46,670 bases of DNA from a virus. The stretch spans positions 1 through 46,670 of IMG/VR virus record IMGVR_UViG_3300021477_000001; one strand, 5' to 3'. Position 1 is the stretch's first letter; each line of letters opens with the position of its first letter. The notes under the pieces are model-generated. The model did no database searches and was not told the DNA's origin. It worked only from the letters and a program-made list of their open reading frames with translations. Of this stretch, positions 8,155-13,718 are shown in pieces. A program made the translations under genes and the position numbers.

Positions 8155-8496
8155 TTACGATGGGTAACCAAACTTTCTGAGAAACTTCTTCTTATTCTTA
8201 AGAACGGCACCAACACTTACAACCCACATCGGATTTTCTCTTTGTAAAAGAATTGCGTATAACTTTTCTCGATCATCAGCGGCGTTAGTACTATCTACTC
8301 TACAAAGTATACTTGCTTCTGCAACTCCGTGCTTTCTGGTAAACTTAGCTCCTCTACCACTTTTATGCTGCTCCCAACGTCTATCAACGTCACTTGTCCA
8401 GCCAACGTAATAGAAGTTGGGAGTCAGCGTTTTAATAAGATAAACTGCGTATGGAGTCTCAGCAAACGAGACTCCATCGCTACGCGATTCACTCAT
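8155..8496 (-). CDS. GIY-YIG endonuclease (probable free-standing homing endonuclease)
   Basis: The 113-residue protein starts at ATG 8496, one base after the stop of the preceding gene (TAAAATG), with no clear ribosome site. The GIY-YIG core is readable: YAVYLIK, FYYVGWTSDVDRRWEQHKSG with the catalytic Arg in the DVDRR helix, then AKFTRKHG. Small single-domain proteins of this kind occur as selfish homing nucleases or as repair nucleases. Placement directly upstream of the terminase large subunit, whose start is anomalous, favours a mobile element. The longer frame to 8535 would overlap the upstream gene and has no support. Confidence 0.8.
   Translation of the reverse strand: MSESRSDGVSFAETPYAVYLIKTLTPNFYYVGWTSDVDRRWEQHKSGRGAKFTRKHGVAEASILCRVDSTNAADDREKLYAILLQRENPMWVVSVGAVLKNKKKFLRKFGYPS
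8451..8477 (-). promoter_or_regulatory. Perfect 10-bp hairpin within the first codons of the GIY-YIG gene
   Basis: ATGGAGTCTC (8451-8460) and GAGACTCCAT (8468-8477) form a perfect 10-bp stem with a 7-base loop. In the mRNA it starts about 20 bases after the GIY-YIG start codon. Several phage homing endonuclease genes are known to be translationally restrained by hairpins near the start; this placement would allow the same. Confidence 0.5.
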
Positions 8497-8497
8497 T

Positions 8498-8986
8498 TTA
8501 GACAGGTGTTGAAGCCGAAACCGCAAAGCTAGCAACCGGAGCCGGAGGAGTAACCGACGGTTGGATCGTCAATTGGAATGAACCTGTGGCCGTCGGGATT
8601 ACACCGTCCGTAATGGTATAAGTAACCGTCGTACCCGGAGTTGCGTTAGCGTTTACGACGACGACAAGCGAAAGTCCGTCAGGCGACGGCGTAACCGTCG
8701 CCTGCGTAGAATCGCTCGTTGACCATTGAGGAACATCCCCCGCTGGCAACGTAGTCGGAAGACCGACTGTTGCGGGCGGGATCGGTGCAGCTAGCGGTAC
8801 CGCTGTGAGAGTGGTCGTTTGACCTTGATTAATGTTCATACTTGATTGTCCTTTTGAATTTAAAACCCGAAACGATGAAACATTGTTCCGTGGTGGGAAC
8901 GCCTTACTGAGCAGCGATTTGATGTCATCTAAGACATCCAATATTTCTTCCAGAATTTTTTCTTCTTTATGCCCGAAGAGGTCCAT
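8498..8986 (-). CDS. Ig-like domain protein, possibly with an internal start
   Basis: The 162-residue frame starts at ATG 8986 (TAATG overlap with the preceding stop). The first about 50 residues form an acidic coiled helix (EEKILEEILDVLDDIKSLL). Residues about 52-150 look like a bacterial Ig-like beta-sandwich (WSTSDSTQATVTPSPDG and TPGTTVTYTITDG). Ig-like domains on phage particles usually bind cell surfaces or carbohydrates weakly. An in-frame ATG at 8839 is preceded by TTAAATTCAAAAGGA, nearly the leader found before genes at 13719 and 21334. The Ig domain (about 113 residues) may therefore also be made alone. Virion location is inferred. Confidence 0.65.
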   Translation of the reverse strand: MDLFGHKEEKILEEILDVLDDIKSLLSKAFPPRNNVSSFRVLNSKGQSSMNINQGQTTTLTAVPLAAPIPPATVGLPTTLPAGDVPQWSTSDSTQATVTPSPDGLSLVVVVNANATPGTTVTYTITDGVIPTATGSFQLTIQPSVTPPAPVASFAVSASTPV

Positions 8987-9225
8987 TATTGTGGGTCCCC
9001 ACCTTCGTTCTTAATATCGGTCGTTACGACAGGAGTATTGCAATGAGTTTTCCAGGGGCCCTTCCCGCGGTGAGAACCACCCGGTCCGCGACTCTTAGCT
9101 CCAGCTACGACTTTCGAACGGTTTTCAGCATGTCCTGAAGCGAAGCTAGCCGTGTGAGGATAATCTGGATGATGAAAGGTCTTCCCTGCGTCGATGTGAT
9201 CTCCGCTATCGTGATGTCGGCTCAT
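8986..9225 (-). CDS. Small His/Gly-rich unknown protein
   Basis: The 79-residue protein is His-rich at the N-terminus (MSRHHDSGDHIDAGKTFHHP) and Gly/Ser/Lys-rich centrally, with one Cys. It probably lacks a stable hydrophobic core. The leader contains AACACTTAAGGA before the ATG, a motif shared with the leaders at 29491 and 44095. Metal binding by the His cluster is possible. Function is unknown. Confidence 0.6.
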   Translation of the reverse strand: MSRHHDSGDHIDAGKTFHHPDYPHTASFASGHAENRSKVVAGAKSRGPGGSHRGKGPWKTHCNTPVVTTDIKNEGGDPQ

Positions 9226-9265
9226 GTGAAATCCTTAAGTGTTCAGAGTCTTAATACTTCGGTTT

Positions 9266-9610
9266 TTAGAACCCCACATGCCTGCGCGCAGTATCGACCG
9301 CGTTACCCATGGTAATCTCGTGGGACTGGAATCCGCATTTAATGCAGTTATCAAAATACGGGAATGTCTGCGTCGGAGAAAGCATATGAAAAATTTCAAC
9401 AGAATGCCCGTTGGTCCCACTGATAACTTGAAGAAGAACCTTATCCGAACCAGTAGTTGTGGATTTTGGAATGAGTTCAAATTTCGATTTAGTTGAAGGC
9501 CCTGCCTTCGGAATAAGAGTTTCCTTTTGATCTAAGGTTAAGGTCGTTGTTGATTTGGTTCCAGCTTTCGGAATCAAGGATCCTTTTTCAAGCTGTTCTT
9601 GACTAATCAT
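9266..9610 (-). CDS. Unknown protein, paralogue of the next upstream gene
   Basis: The 114-residue protein starts at ATG 9610 in an ATGA overlap with the gene before it. The N-terminal half contains three LIPKA/S repeats in a Thr/Lys-rich linker. The C-terminal half (about 60-114) has GTNGHSVEIFHMLSPTQTFPY, then CIKC, then a short helix ending ARRHV. The upstream neighbour shows the same order (GKDGHELTIH, TQFYRY, CKC, QS, AxxHV), so the two are diverged tandem paralogues. The CxxC suggests a partial metal site. Function is unknown. Confidence 0.6.
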   Translation of the reverse strand: MISQEQLEKGSLIPKAGTKSTTTLTLDQKETLIPKAGPSTKSKFELIPKSTTTGSDKVLLQVISGTNGHSVEIFHMLSPTQTFPYFDNCIKCGFQSHEITMGNAVDTARRHVGF

Positions 9611-9936
9611 TTTAACCTCGGTTTTGTATTCTGATAAACATGGTTATCCGCAGCTCGTTTCGCCTGCTCGAAAGTTTGGAGTCGGCTTTGCCAATGACAT
9701 TTACATTCTACGAAGTAGCGGTAAAATTGCGTATGATCTCCAAGATTGTCATGGATGGTAAGTTCATGACCGTCTTTCCCTTCTACCAGGATGTTCTCCT
9801 TTGGCGCTTCCCTCGAAAAATCGACTGTGGGGTTTTTATTCGGAGAGAAGGGTGAAGGCTGCGGGGCGGTTTTTTGGCTGGCTTGATTGGTCCTGATTGG
9901 TCTTTGCGCAATTGGCACCTTCGGAAGAGAAGACAT
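9607..9936 (-). CDS. Unknown protein, paralogue of the following gene
   Basis: The 109-residue protein has a Pro/Gln/Asn-rich N-terminus. Its conserved C-terminal module (about 50-105) has a GKDGHELTIHDNLGDHTQFY segment, CKCHWQS and a helix ending RAADNHV. The module matches the C-terminal half of the 9266-9610 product, indicating tandem duplication. It lies six bases after the small terminase stop, where only a weak AAGGA site is seen. Function is unknown; packaging or head association is only suggested by position. Confidence 0.6.
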   Translation of the reverse strand: MSSLPKVPIAQRPIRTNQASQKTAPQPSPFSPNKNPTVDFSREAPKENILVEGKDGHELTIHDNLGDHTQFYRYFVECKCHWQSRLQTFEQAKRAADNHVYQNTKPRLK

Positions 9937-9941
9937 AAGAT

Positions 9942-10559
9942 TTATTGAATCCTTTTCTTTGCAAGTTCACTTGCGGTTATATCAGCTTGACGGGCCGTTT
10001 CGTCCATCAGAGATTGAGGGATAGTTAACATTCTTCCATCTTCATCTGCTCGCATAGCGGAGCTACGCTCCAAGTCCGGAGCAACTCTATCAGGGTCGCG
10101 TTTAAGAATTTCGACCGAAGCAGCGAGCGCAGTTCGGAGATCTCTTCGCTGGTTAACGGCATCAACCAGACAGCGTAAGGCTGCGGGGACAGCATTTCGA
10201 ACCTCCTGTCTCAATGGCTCGACCTGCCCTGCAAGAGCCAAATCCATTTCGGTCAACTGGCCGATGAGCAAAGCTTCTTCAACTTCTTTGTATTCAACCT
10301 TGTCACAAATAAATTTAAGTGCGGCCGGAGTAATTTTGAGAATTTCTGCGATACGAACGTCTCGTAGTCCGGCGATCCGATAGCGGGCAATTTGTTCAAT
10401 TCGGATTTTCGTTTGGGCATGTAAAGTTCCTGGAGTCGGACCAGGGCTATTGTTCGAAAAGCCGGATGTGTTCACCCCTGGCGCGGGCGCCCCGTTTACT
10501 TTCGTCTGACTCTGTGCATCAGATTTCGAATTCAAACCGTCGATTCGTATTTTGGCCAT
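9942..10559 (-). CDS. terS: Probable terminase small subunit
   Basis: The 205-residue protein is the first gene of the late leftward unit, the usual place for the small terminase that recognises phage DNA and loads TerL. After a disordered Ser/Gln/Pro-rich N-terminus, residues about 50-85 look like a helix-turn-helix (IARYRIAGLRDVRIAEILKI). A helical oligomerisation region follows with regularly spaced Leu, Ala and Arg, then a flexible tail. TerL lies a few genes downstream. Small terminases diverge quickly, so a regulatory HTH protein cannot be excluded. Confidence 0.6.
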   Translation of the reverse strand: MAKIRIDGLNSKSDAQSQTKVNGAPAPGVNTSGFSNNSPGPTPGTLHAQTKIRIEQIARYRIAGLRDVRIAEILKITPAALKFICDKVEYKEVEEALLIGQLTEMDLALAGQVEPLRQEVRNAVPAALRCLVDAVNQRRDLRTALAASVEILKRDPDRVAPDLERSSAMRADEDGRMLTIPQSLMDETARQADITASELAKKRIQ

Positions 10560-10601
10560 TGATCTAGCCGAAGGCTACACTTGTGCTTGATTAATGTCGT
10601 G

Positions 10602-10630
10602 AACATAGCACGCTTCGTTCGATTTGTCAA
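10602..10630 (-). promoter_or_regulatory. Late leftward promoter (sigma70-type)
   Basis: On the minus strand, TTGACA (10630-10625) is followed after exactly 17 bp by TATGTT (10607-10602), with an A/T-rich stretch upstream like an UP element. Transcription would start near 10595, about 36 bases before terS. A perfect -35 with ideal spacing suggests recognition by the host housekeeping sigma factor. It would drive the about 27.9-kb late unit unless further promoters exist. Confidence 0.75.
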
Positions 10631-10856
10631 GAAAAATTTTATCTTCTTTATTTTCATATAGATACAACGATTTTCGCACCCTATATCTTATCCCATCCTC
10701 CCGACATCGTTAGAGGGATAGTACCGTATATATTCACAGGATGAACATTTAACTCAAAAGTGGAAAAAATTTTTCATGGAAGATGTACACTCATTTCCAT
10801 TTTCACGTTTTTTGAGCCGTCGGGTCGCGGGATTTCATTTCTACGTCTTGTGAAGA

Positions 10857-10887
10857 TTGTACGGTGTTGAACTGCGAACACTATATG
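10857..10887 (+). promoter_or_regulatory. Candidate early rightward promoter with flanking dyads
   Basis: TTGTAC (10857-10862) lies 17-19 bp before overlapping -10-like matches within ACTATATG (10880-10887). Two inverted repeats with the same 8-bp spacer surround the -10: GTGTT/AACAC (10864-10881) and TAAGTG/CACTTA (10890-10909). They could be repressor sites. The match to consensus is modest, so the true early promoter may lie elsewhere in this region. Confidence 0.35.
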
Positions 10888-10915
10888 TGTAAGTGAGAGA
10901 AAACACTTATATCAT

Positions 10916-10936
10916 CTAGCGCATAGTGAGTGTGTT
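10916..10936. repeat. 21-bp inverted repeat, left arm
   Basis: The sequence beginning CTAGCGCATAG at 10916-10936 is the inverted copy, with 19 of 21 positions matching, of 11154-11174. The arms bracket the first early gene exactly: 27 bases before its start and immediately after its stop. Confidence 0.8.
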
Positions 10937-10963
10937 AAATTCTACGAAAGAGAGCACAACACT

Positions 10964-11152
10964 ATGACCGTAAAAGAATTGAAGAATTATCTTGCGTCTT
11001 GCGATGATTCTGATATCATCGCCGTTGTAGTAGATGATAATGAATATTCTAATCATCTACTGCGCGTCGATAAATCTGACGATAGTAAGATATTGTTTGC
11101 TTATATCGAGTCAGATAATACCATCGAAGATGAAGAGATAAGCGAGAGATAA
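10964..11152 (+). CDS. Small acidic early protein, bracketed by inverted repeats
   Basis: The 62-residue protein is the first gene of the early unit. It is strongly acidic (many Asp, Glu, Ser) with a VTVKELKN-like helical start and alternating hydrophobic strands (DIIAVVVDD, ILFAYIES). The ATG at 10964 is preceded by GAAAGAGAG, a weak ribosome site. Small acidic first-expressed proteins are often host-takeover or DNA-mimic inhibitors, but I do not recognise this one. A 21-bp inverted repeat flanks it, with arms at 10916-10936 and 11154-11174, which could make it a discrete mobile or regulated unit. Confidence 0.65.
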   Translation: MTVKELKNYLASCDDSDIIAVVVDDNEYSNHLLRVDKSDDSKILFAYIESDNTIEDEEISER

Positions 11153-11153
11153 T

Positions 11154-11174
11154 AACACTCTCGCTATGCGCTAG
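11154..11174. repeat. 21-bp inverted repeat, right arm
   Basis: The arm 11154-11174 ends in CTATGCGCTAG and mirrors 10916-10936 with two mismatches. It begins one base after the stop codon of the first early gene. Confidence 0.8.
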
Positions 11175-11200
11175 AAGAGAAAACATCCGTTCGCCTTGCG

Positions 11201-11235
11201 ATATGCTTCGGCATATTAGATGCGTAAAGCATCTA
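11201..11235 (+). promoter_or_regulatory. Tandem hairpins, one with a UUCG tetraloop
   Basis: ATATGC-TTCG-GCATAT (11201-11216) forms a 6-bp stem closed by a very stable C(UUCG)G loop. It is followed directly by TAGATGC-GTAAA-GCATCTA (11217-11235), a 7-bp stem. They lie just upstream of the next ribosome site (AGAGG, 11244). No T-run follows, so they look more like mRNA-stability or processing elements than a terminator. Confidence 0.6.
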
Positions 11236-11256
11236 TCTTATACCAGAGGTGACGCT

Positions 11257-11661
11257 ATGGCAAACGAAATGTTCACTACTCGTTCGGGGAAACAAGTTGA
11301 AGTCCCGTCGATCATGGTTCCGAAAGACGCCGTTACATCTGCAATGCGTCTGCAAGAGGACCTGAACAAAGGGACTGGCAAGTATACCCTGAAGTATGTT
11401 CTCATCTTGATGTTATCCCGCGGGGAGCGGTCACTCCGTGCCTCTATGAAACAGCGGGTTAACACTAAGAACGCGAAAGCGGTGAATGCATACATAAAGG
11501 CTCAGCTTGCCTGCGGTCAACCGATTGACCGCGATCATGTCGCCAAGTTGAATGGCCTTCAAACGATCGAAGACCTTTCGACCGATGAGGATGTCATTCT
11601 CGATGGCGACCTAACCGACGAGCAATTAGATGCTGCCACGAGCCCAAACGGCGTGCAGTAA
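11257..11661 (+). CDS. Unknown early protein
   Basis: The best start is ATG 11257, after AGAGGTGACGCT; the longer frame from 11203 would run through the tandem hairpins. The 134-residue product has a basic middle (LSRGERSLRASMKQRVNTKN) and an acidic tail (DEDVILDGDLTDEQLD). It lacks cysteines apart from one and has no recognised domain. The basic helical region could bind nucleic acid. Function is unknown. The start context ACGCTATGGCA recurs before genes at 14498 and 14977. Confidence 0.65.
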   Translation: MANEMFTTRSGKQVEVPSIMVPKDAVTSAMRLQEDLNKGTGKYTLKYVLILMLSRGERSLRASMKQRVNTKNAKAVNAYIKAQLACGQPIDRDHVAKLNGLQTIEDLSTDEDVILDGDLTDEQLDAATSPNGVQ

Positions 11662-11729
11662 TCTAATGCGATAAAGCTACCGCTTTGAAACGGAGCTTAT
11701 CGCTAGACGAACGGATGATCGGAGATTAT

Positions 11730-11972
11730 ATGAATATAGAAAAGGCCATCCTCCGGGCTATTGCCCGTAAAGCCGATGCGGATAGCCGTGCCCTCCCCAA
11801 GTCCCATACCCGAAGGGAAGAATCTAAAACCGAAGCCCAACGGGCTTATCACCCGCAGGGTCATGGCCTGTACTTTTGCCTTCACAATAAAAGCTATTTC
11901 GACAAATGTTCGGCTTGCCATCGGACCAGTGGCGAAGCCAGGGCGAATTTTGAGAAATTTCTCTCTAAGTAA
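11730..11972 (+). CDS. Small Cys/His protein
   Basis: The ATG at 11730 has GGAG five bases upstream; the longer frame from 11685 needs TTG and lacks a site. The 80-residue product is basic. It ends with a Cys/His cluster (CLHNKSYFDKCSACHRTSG) that looks like a compact zinc-binding knuckle. Function is unknown. It is one of many small Cys-rich proteins in this early unit. Confidence 0.6.
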   Translation: MNIEKAILRAIARKADADSRALPKSHTRREESKTEAQRAYHPQGHGLYFCLHNKSYFDKCSACHRTSGEARANFEKFLSK

Positions 11973-12073
11973 TCTCGCAGTGCGAGAGAGTCAACTTATA
12001 GTAAAAATAATATAGTATATAGTAAGCTAAATAGATACGTCTACATATCTGTCTAACTTCTTCATCATCAACA

Positions 12074-12128
12074 GCTTAGAGATGTCTCACACACAAGCGA
12101 AATTGTGTCAAACGAGACACGTCTAAGC
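12074..12128. promoter_or_regulatory. Large imperfect inverted repeat with nested hairpin
   Basis: Arms 12074-12088 (GCTTAGAGATGTCTC) and 12114-12128 pair at 13 of 15 positions. Between them ACACAA (12091-12096) pairs with TTGTGT (12103-12108) around a GCGAAA loop. No T-run follows. It could be an operator, a cruciform at an origin, or a structured RNA end. Confidence 0.6.
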
Positions 12129-12155
12129 CCTTGATTCAAAAGAAGATAAAACATC

Positions 12156-12184
12156 TTGACACGTTTTCAAATCCATAGTAATCT
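12156..12184 (+). promoter_or_regulatory. Rightward promoter (sigma70-type)
   Basis: TTGACA (12156-12161) and TAATCT (12179-12184) are spaced by 17 bp. The -35 is perfect and the -10 weaker. Transcription would begin about 12191, giving a leader of about 23 bases to the ATG at 12214. It would drive the zinc-ribbon genes and probably much of the early unit. Confidence 0.6.
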
Positions 12185-12213
12185 CTCAGAATGATGTGCG
12201 GGAGAACAATGAA

Positions 12214-12516
12214 ATGATAAATCGCCGTTGTCCTAATCCGGAATGTGGAGGATCGACGAATACCTATGCGGTACCATCCAGGGCGATTGTTAAGGTTGCA
12301 GCGGATGGGAAGGTAGATGTTGATTCTAATGGGATACCAGTGAAGATTATGTGCCGAAGGTGTAGAAACTGTGGTCAAGATTATTTTGACGATGGAAAAG
12401 GGATTCCCAGAATACCGAAAGGTGAGATGGGAGAGTTAATGAGGAAGCTTCAGCAAGCAAGGGGAATTCCAACAGTGCCTCCGAGTAAGGAAGAACAAGA
12501 GGAAATAAAGAAATGA
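12214..12516 (+). CDS. Zinc-ribbon protein A
   Basis: The ATG at 12214 follows GGGAG; a GTG at 12196 in frame is less likely because it includes the ribosome site. The 100-residue product has CPNPECGGS near the N-terminus and CRRCRNCGQDYF after about 40 residues, a four-cysteine ribbon with an extra Cys. A Lys/Glu-rich tail follows. The next gene has the same plan, so the pair is a tandem duplication. Zinc ribbons of this sort usually bind DNA or RNA polymerase; the target is unknown. Confidence 0.7.
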   Translation: MINRRCPNPECGGSTNTYAVPSRAIVKVAADGKVDVDSNGIPVKIMCRRCRNCGQDYFDDGKGIPRIPKGEMGELMRKLQQARGIPTVPPSKEEQEEIKK

Positions 12517-13094
12517 AAGTAAAATGTCGGTGTGGAAGAATCGGGATTCACTGTCCGTCGAACAATTGTGGCTCTATAAATAAACAGCCGATGATTCAGG
12601 AGACAAGGCTTCTAATCAGGCAGACGGGTGAAAGCAATATTAGATGTTTTCGATGTCGTAAATGCGGATGTCAGTATTCATTTCTTGGGAATGATCTCTA
12701 TGACGGGGTGTGCTACGCTCCTGAAAAGGACGATGTAATCCCGCAGATGGAGACCGAGGAATTAGTAAAGTCTCTGAATGAGGCAATGGATTTGATTCAG
12801 AGATACGGAGGGATAGTTGAATTCAAACATGGAATTCTCGAAAAGCCCGTCGAATCAGAAAAAGAGAAGGGGAATGGTAATAGGGATACCAACGCCGAAG
12901 GGGGAAGTTCTCCTACTGATTTACAGGCTGGGGATAATCCCAAAAGAGAAGAAGAACTTCCCGAAGGCTGGACAAGAAATGAAGAGGGACAGTTAGTTCC
13001 TCCAATGTCCGCTGATGAACTTTTTGCAAGAATGAATAAGAAACCTCCGGAGGACGAAAATGAAGATAAGGATAAAACTCAACCAGACTCTTAA
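12513..13094 (+). CDS. Zinc-ribbon protein B with long acidic tail
   Basis: The 193-residue protein starts in an ATGA overlap with zinc-ribbon protein A. Its N-terminal 60 residues repeat that protein's pattern (CPSNNCGS then CFRCRKCGCQYSF), after an extra CRCG. The rest is low-complexity and acidic (Glu, Asp, Lys, Pro), with a helical segment about residues 75-95 and a Trp-containing motif GWTRNEEGQLVPPMSADEL. It is probably a DNA- or RNA-polymerase-interacting regulator, by inference only. The 3' end overlaps a 42-codon gene. Confidence 0.65.
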   Translation: MKVKCRCGRIGIHCPSNNCGSINKQPMIQETRLLIRQTGESNIRCFRCRKCGCQYSFLGNDLYDGVCYAPEKDDVIPQMETEELVKSLNEAMDLIQRYGGIVEFKHGILEKPVESEKEKGNGNRDTNAEGGSSPTDLQAGDNPKREEELPEGWTRNEEGQLVPPMSADELFARMNKKPPEDENEDKDKTQPDS

Positions 13095-13188
13095 AGAATG
13101 GTTTATCCAAACGCTCTTTCAGAGGTGGATTCCAAGGAATGAAGAAATCCGAATGAGAATGAGGAGAATCCGATGTCAACATGGGTGA
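13060..13188 (+). CDS. Small basic protein (42 aa)
   Basis: An ATG at 13060 lies five bases after a perfect GGAGG, inside the 3' end of the previous gene. It encodes 42 residues rich in Arg, Lys, Ile and Trp (MKIRIKLNQTLKEWFIQTLF at the start, RMRMRRIRCQHG at the end). It probably forms an amphipathic cationic helix. Its end overlaps the next gene's start. The strong ribosome site argues that it is real. Function is unknown. Confidence 0.55.
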   Translation: MKIRIKLNQTLKEWFIQTLFQRWIPRNEEIRMRMRRIRCQHG

Positions 13189-13388
13189 AATGTGAAGAAA
13201 AGCTCCCTGATCCTGGAGTAGATGTTTTAGTAAGAGGTATATCTGGATGGTTTGATGTCAAGCATCTTGTGGCATGCACTGGAAGAACATCTAACGGGAC
13301 GGAGTATACAAGCCTCTCTTGGTATCCTGGAGGATGCCCAGCGGTAAACACCAGTCATTGGATGTACATACCAGAGATCGAAACATGA
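13173..13388 (+). CDS. DUF551-like protein
   Basis: The 71-residue protein begins MSTWVKCEEKLPDPGVDVLV and ends with a HWMYIPEIE motif. This is the recognisable frame of DUF551 (W-V near the N-terminus, L-P, then H-W-M-x-(L/I)-P-E), common in phage early regions. Function of the family is unknown. The start overlaps the preceding small gene and follows GAGGAG. The stop overlaps the next start (ATGA). Confidence 0.75.
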   Translation: MSTWVKCEEKLPDPGVDVLVRGISGWFDVKHLVACTGRTSNGTEYTSLSWYPGGCPAVNTSHWMYIPEIET

Positions 13389-13651
13389 TAAAAACCTGCA
13401 AATACTGCGCCCGTCAGGAGCGTAGCTGTGATGAATGCAAACAGCCCGTCATATCCCGGACAATCTCTGAGATTCTCCCGGACAAGCCATATCGCGTCAT
13501 GGCGACTCTTCTTCTTTGTACCAATATGGAATGTAAGGAATACGCCATCTTTCTGAAAGAAACCTCCGAATTCGTTGAATCGTATACCTGCGATTCTCCG
13601 AGTTGTAAAGAACGGGAAAAGTATTATAATCCTGAAGTATTAACAAGTTAA
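13385..13651 (+). CDS. Cys-rich zinc-finger protein
   Basis: The ATG at 13385 overlaps the DUF551 stop. The 88-residue product has four Cys pairs: CKYC, CDEC, LLCTNMEC and YTCDSPSC. These could form two zinc sites. A short hydrophobic strand region lies between them. It is probably a nucleic-acid- or protein-binding zinc finger; the partner is unknown. Confidence 0.65.
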   Translation: MIKTCKYCARQERSCDECKQPVISRTISEILPDKPYRVMATLLLCTNMECKEYAIFLKETSEFVESYTCDSPSCKEREKYYNPEVLTS

Positions 13652-13718
13652 ATACATATGGCATTATTCCTAGGTTCCCACTAGCAGTTAAATTCAAAAA
13701 CGAAAGGTAACAATCGAA

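Larger units (their letters stand above)
10560..10963. other. Divergent control region between late and early units
   Basis: This 404-bp non-coding stretch separates the leftward late and rightward early genes. It contains a near-consensus leftward promoter (10602-10630), A/T tracts around 10630-10680 and 10765-10780, a TATCCC/GGGATA inverted repeat (10689-10694, 10715-10720), a weaker rightward promoter candidate with two flanking dyads (10857-10909), and the left arm of a 21-bp inverted repeat (10916-10936). No convincing gene is seen. The late mRNA leader also has a small TAGCC/GGCTA hairpin just upstream of the terS start. Confidence 0.75.
11973..12213. other. AT-rich intergenic region, candidate replication origin
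   Basis: This gap holds a small TCTCGC/GCGAGA hairpin right after the preceding stop (11973-11987), three TATAGTA copies in an AT-rich stretch (11997-12003, 12011-12017, 12018-12024), a large imperfect inverted repeat (12074-12128) and a promoter (12156-12184). Repeated short motifs beside AT-rich DNA and a dyad are typical of origins, but also of control regions. No gene is seen before the start at 12214. Confidence 0.45.

Noticed and set aside
8125-8496. Group I intron splitting the large terminase
   Set aside because: The upstream gene ends one base before the GIY-YIG start, so there is no room for a first terminase exon or an intron core, and the upstream proteins do not resemble a terminase N-terminus.
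9235-9480. An 81-codon frame on the minus strand between late genes
   Set aside because: It lies mostly within the 9266-9610 gene, which has stop-start coupling and a clear paralogue next door. Only its 3' end carries the shared AACACTTAAGGA leader.
12156-12213. GTG start at 12196 for the zinc-ribbon gene
   Set aside because: It would put the GGGAG ribosome site inside the gene and has no site of its own; the ATG at 12214 is better placed.
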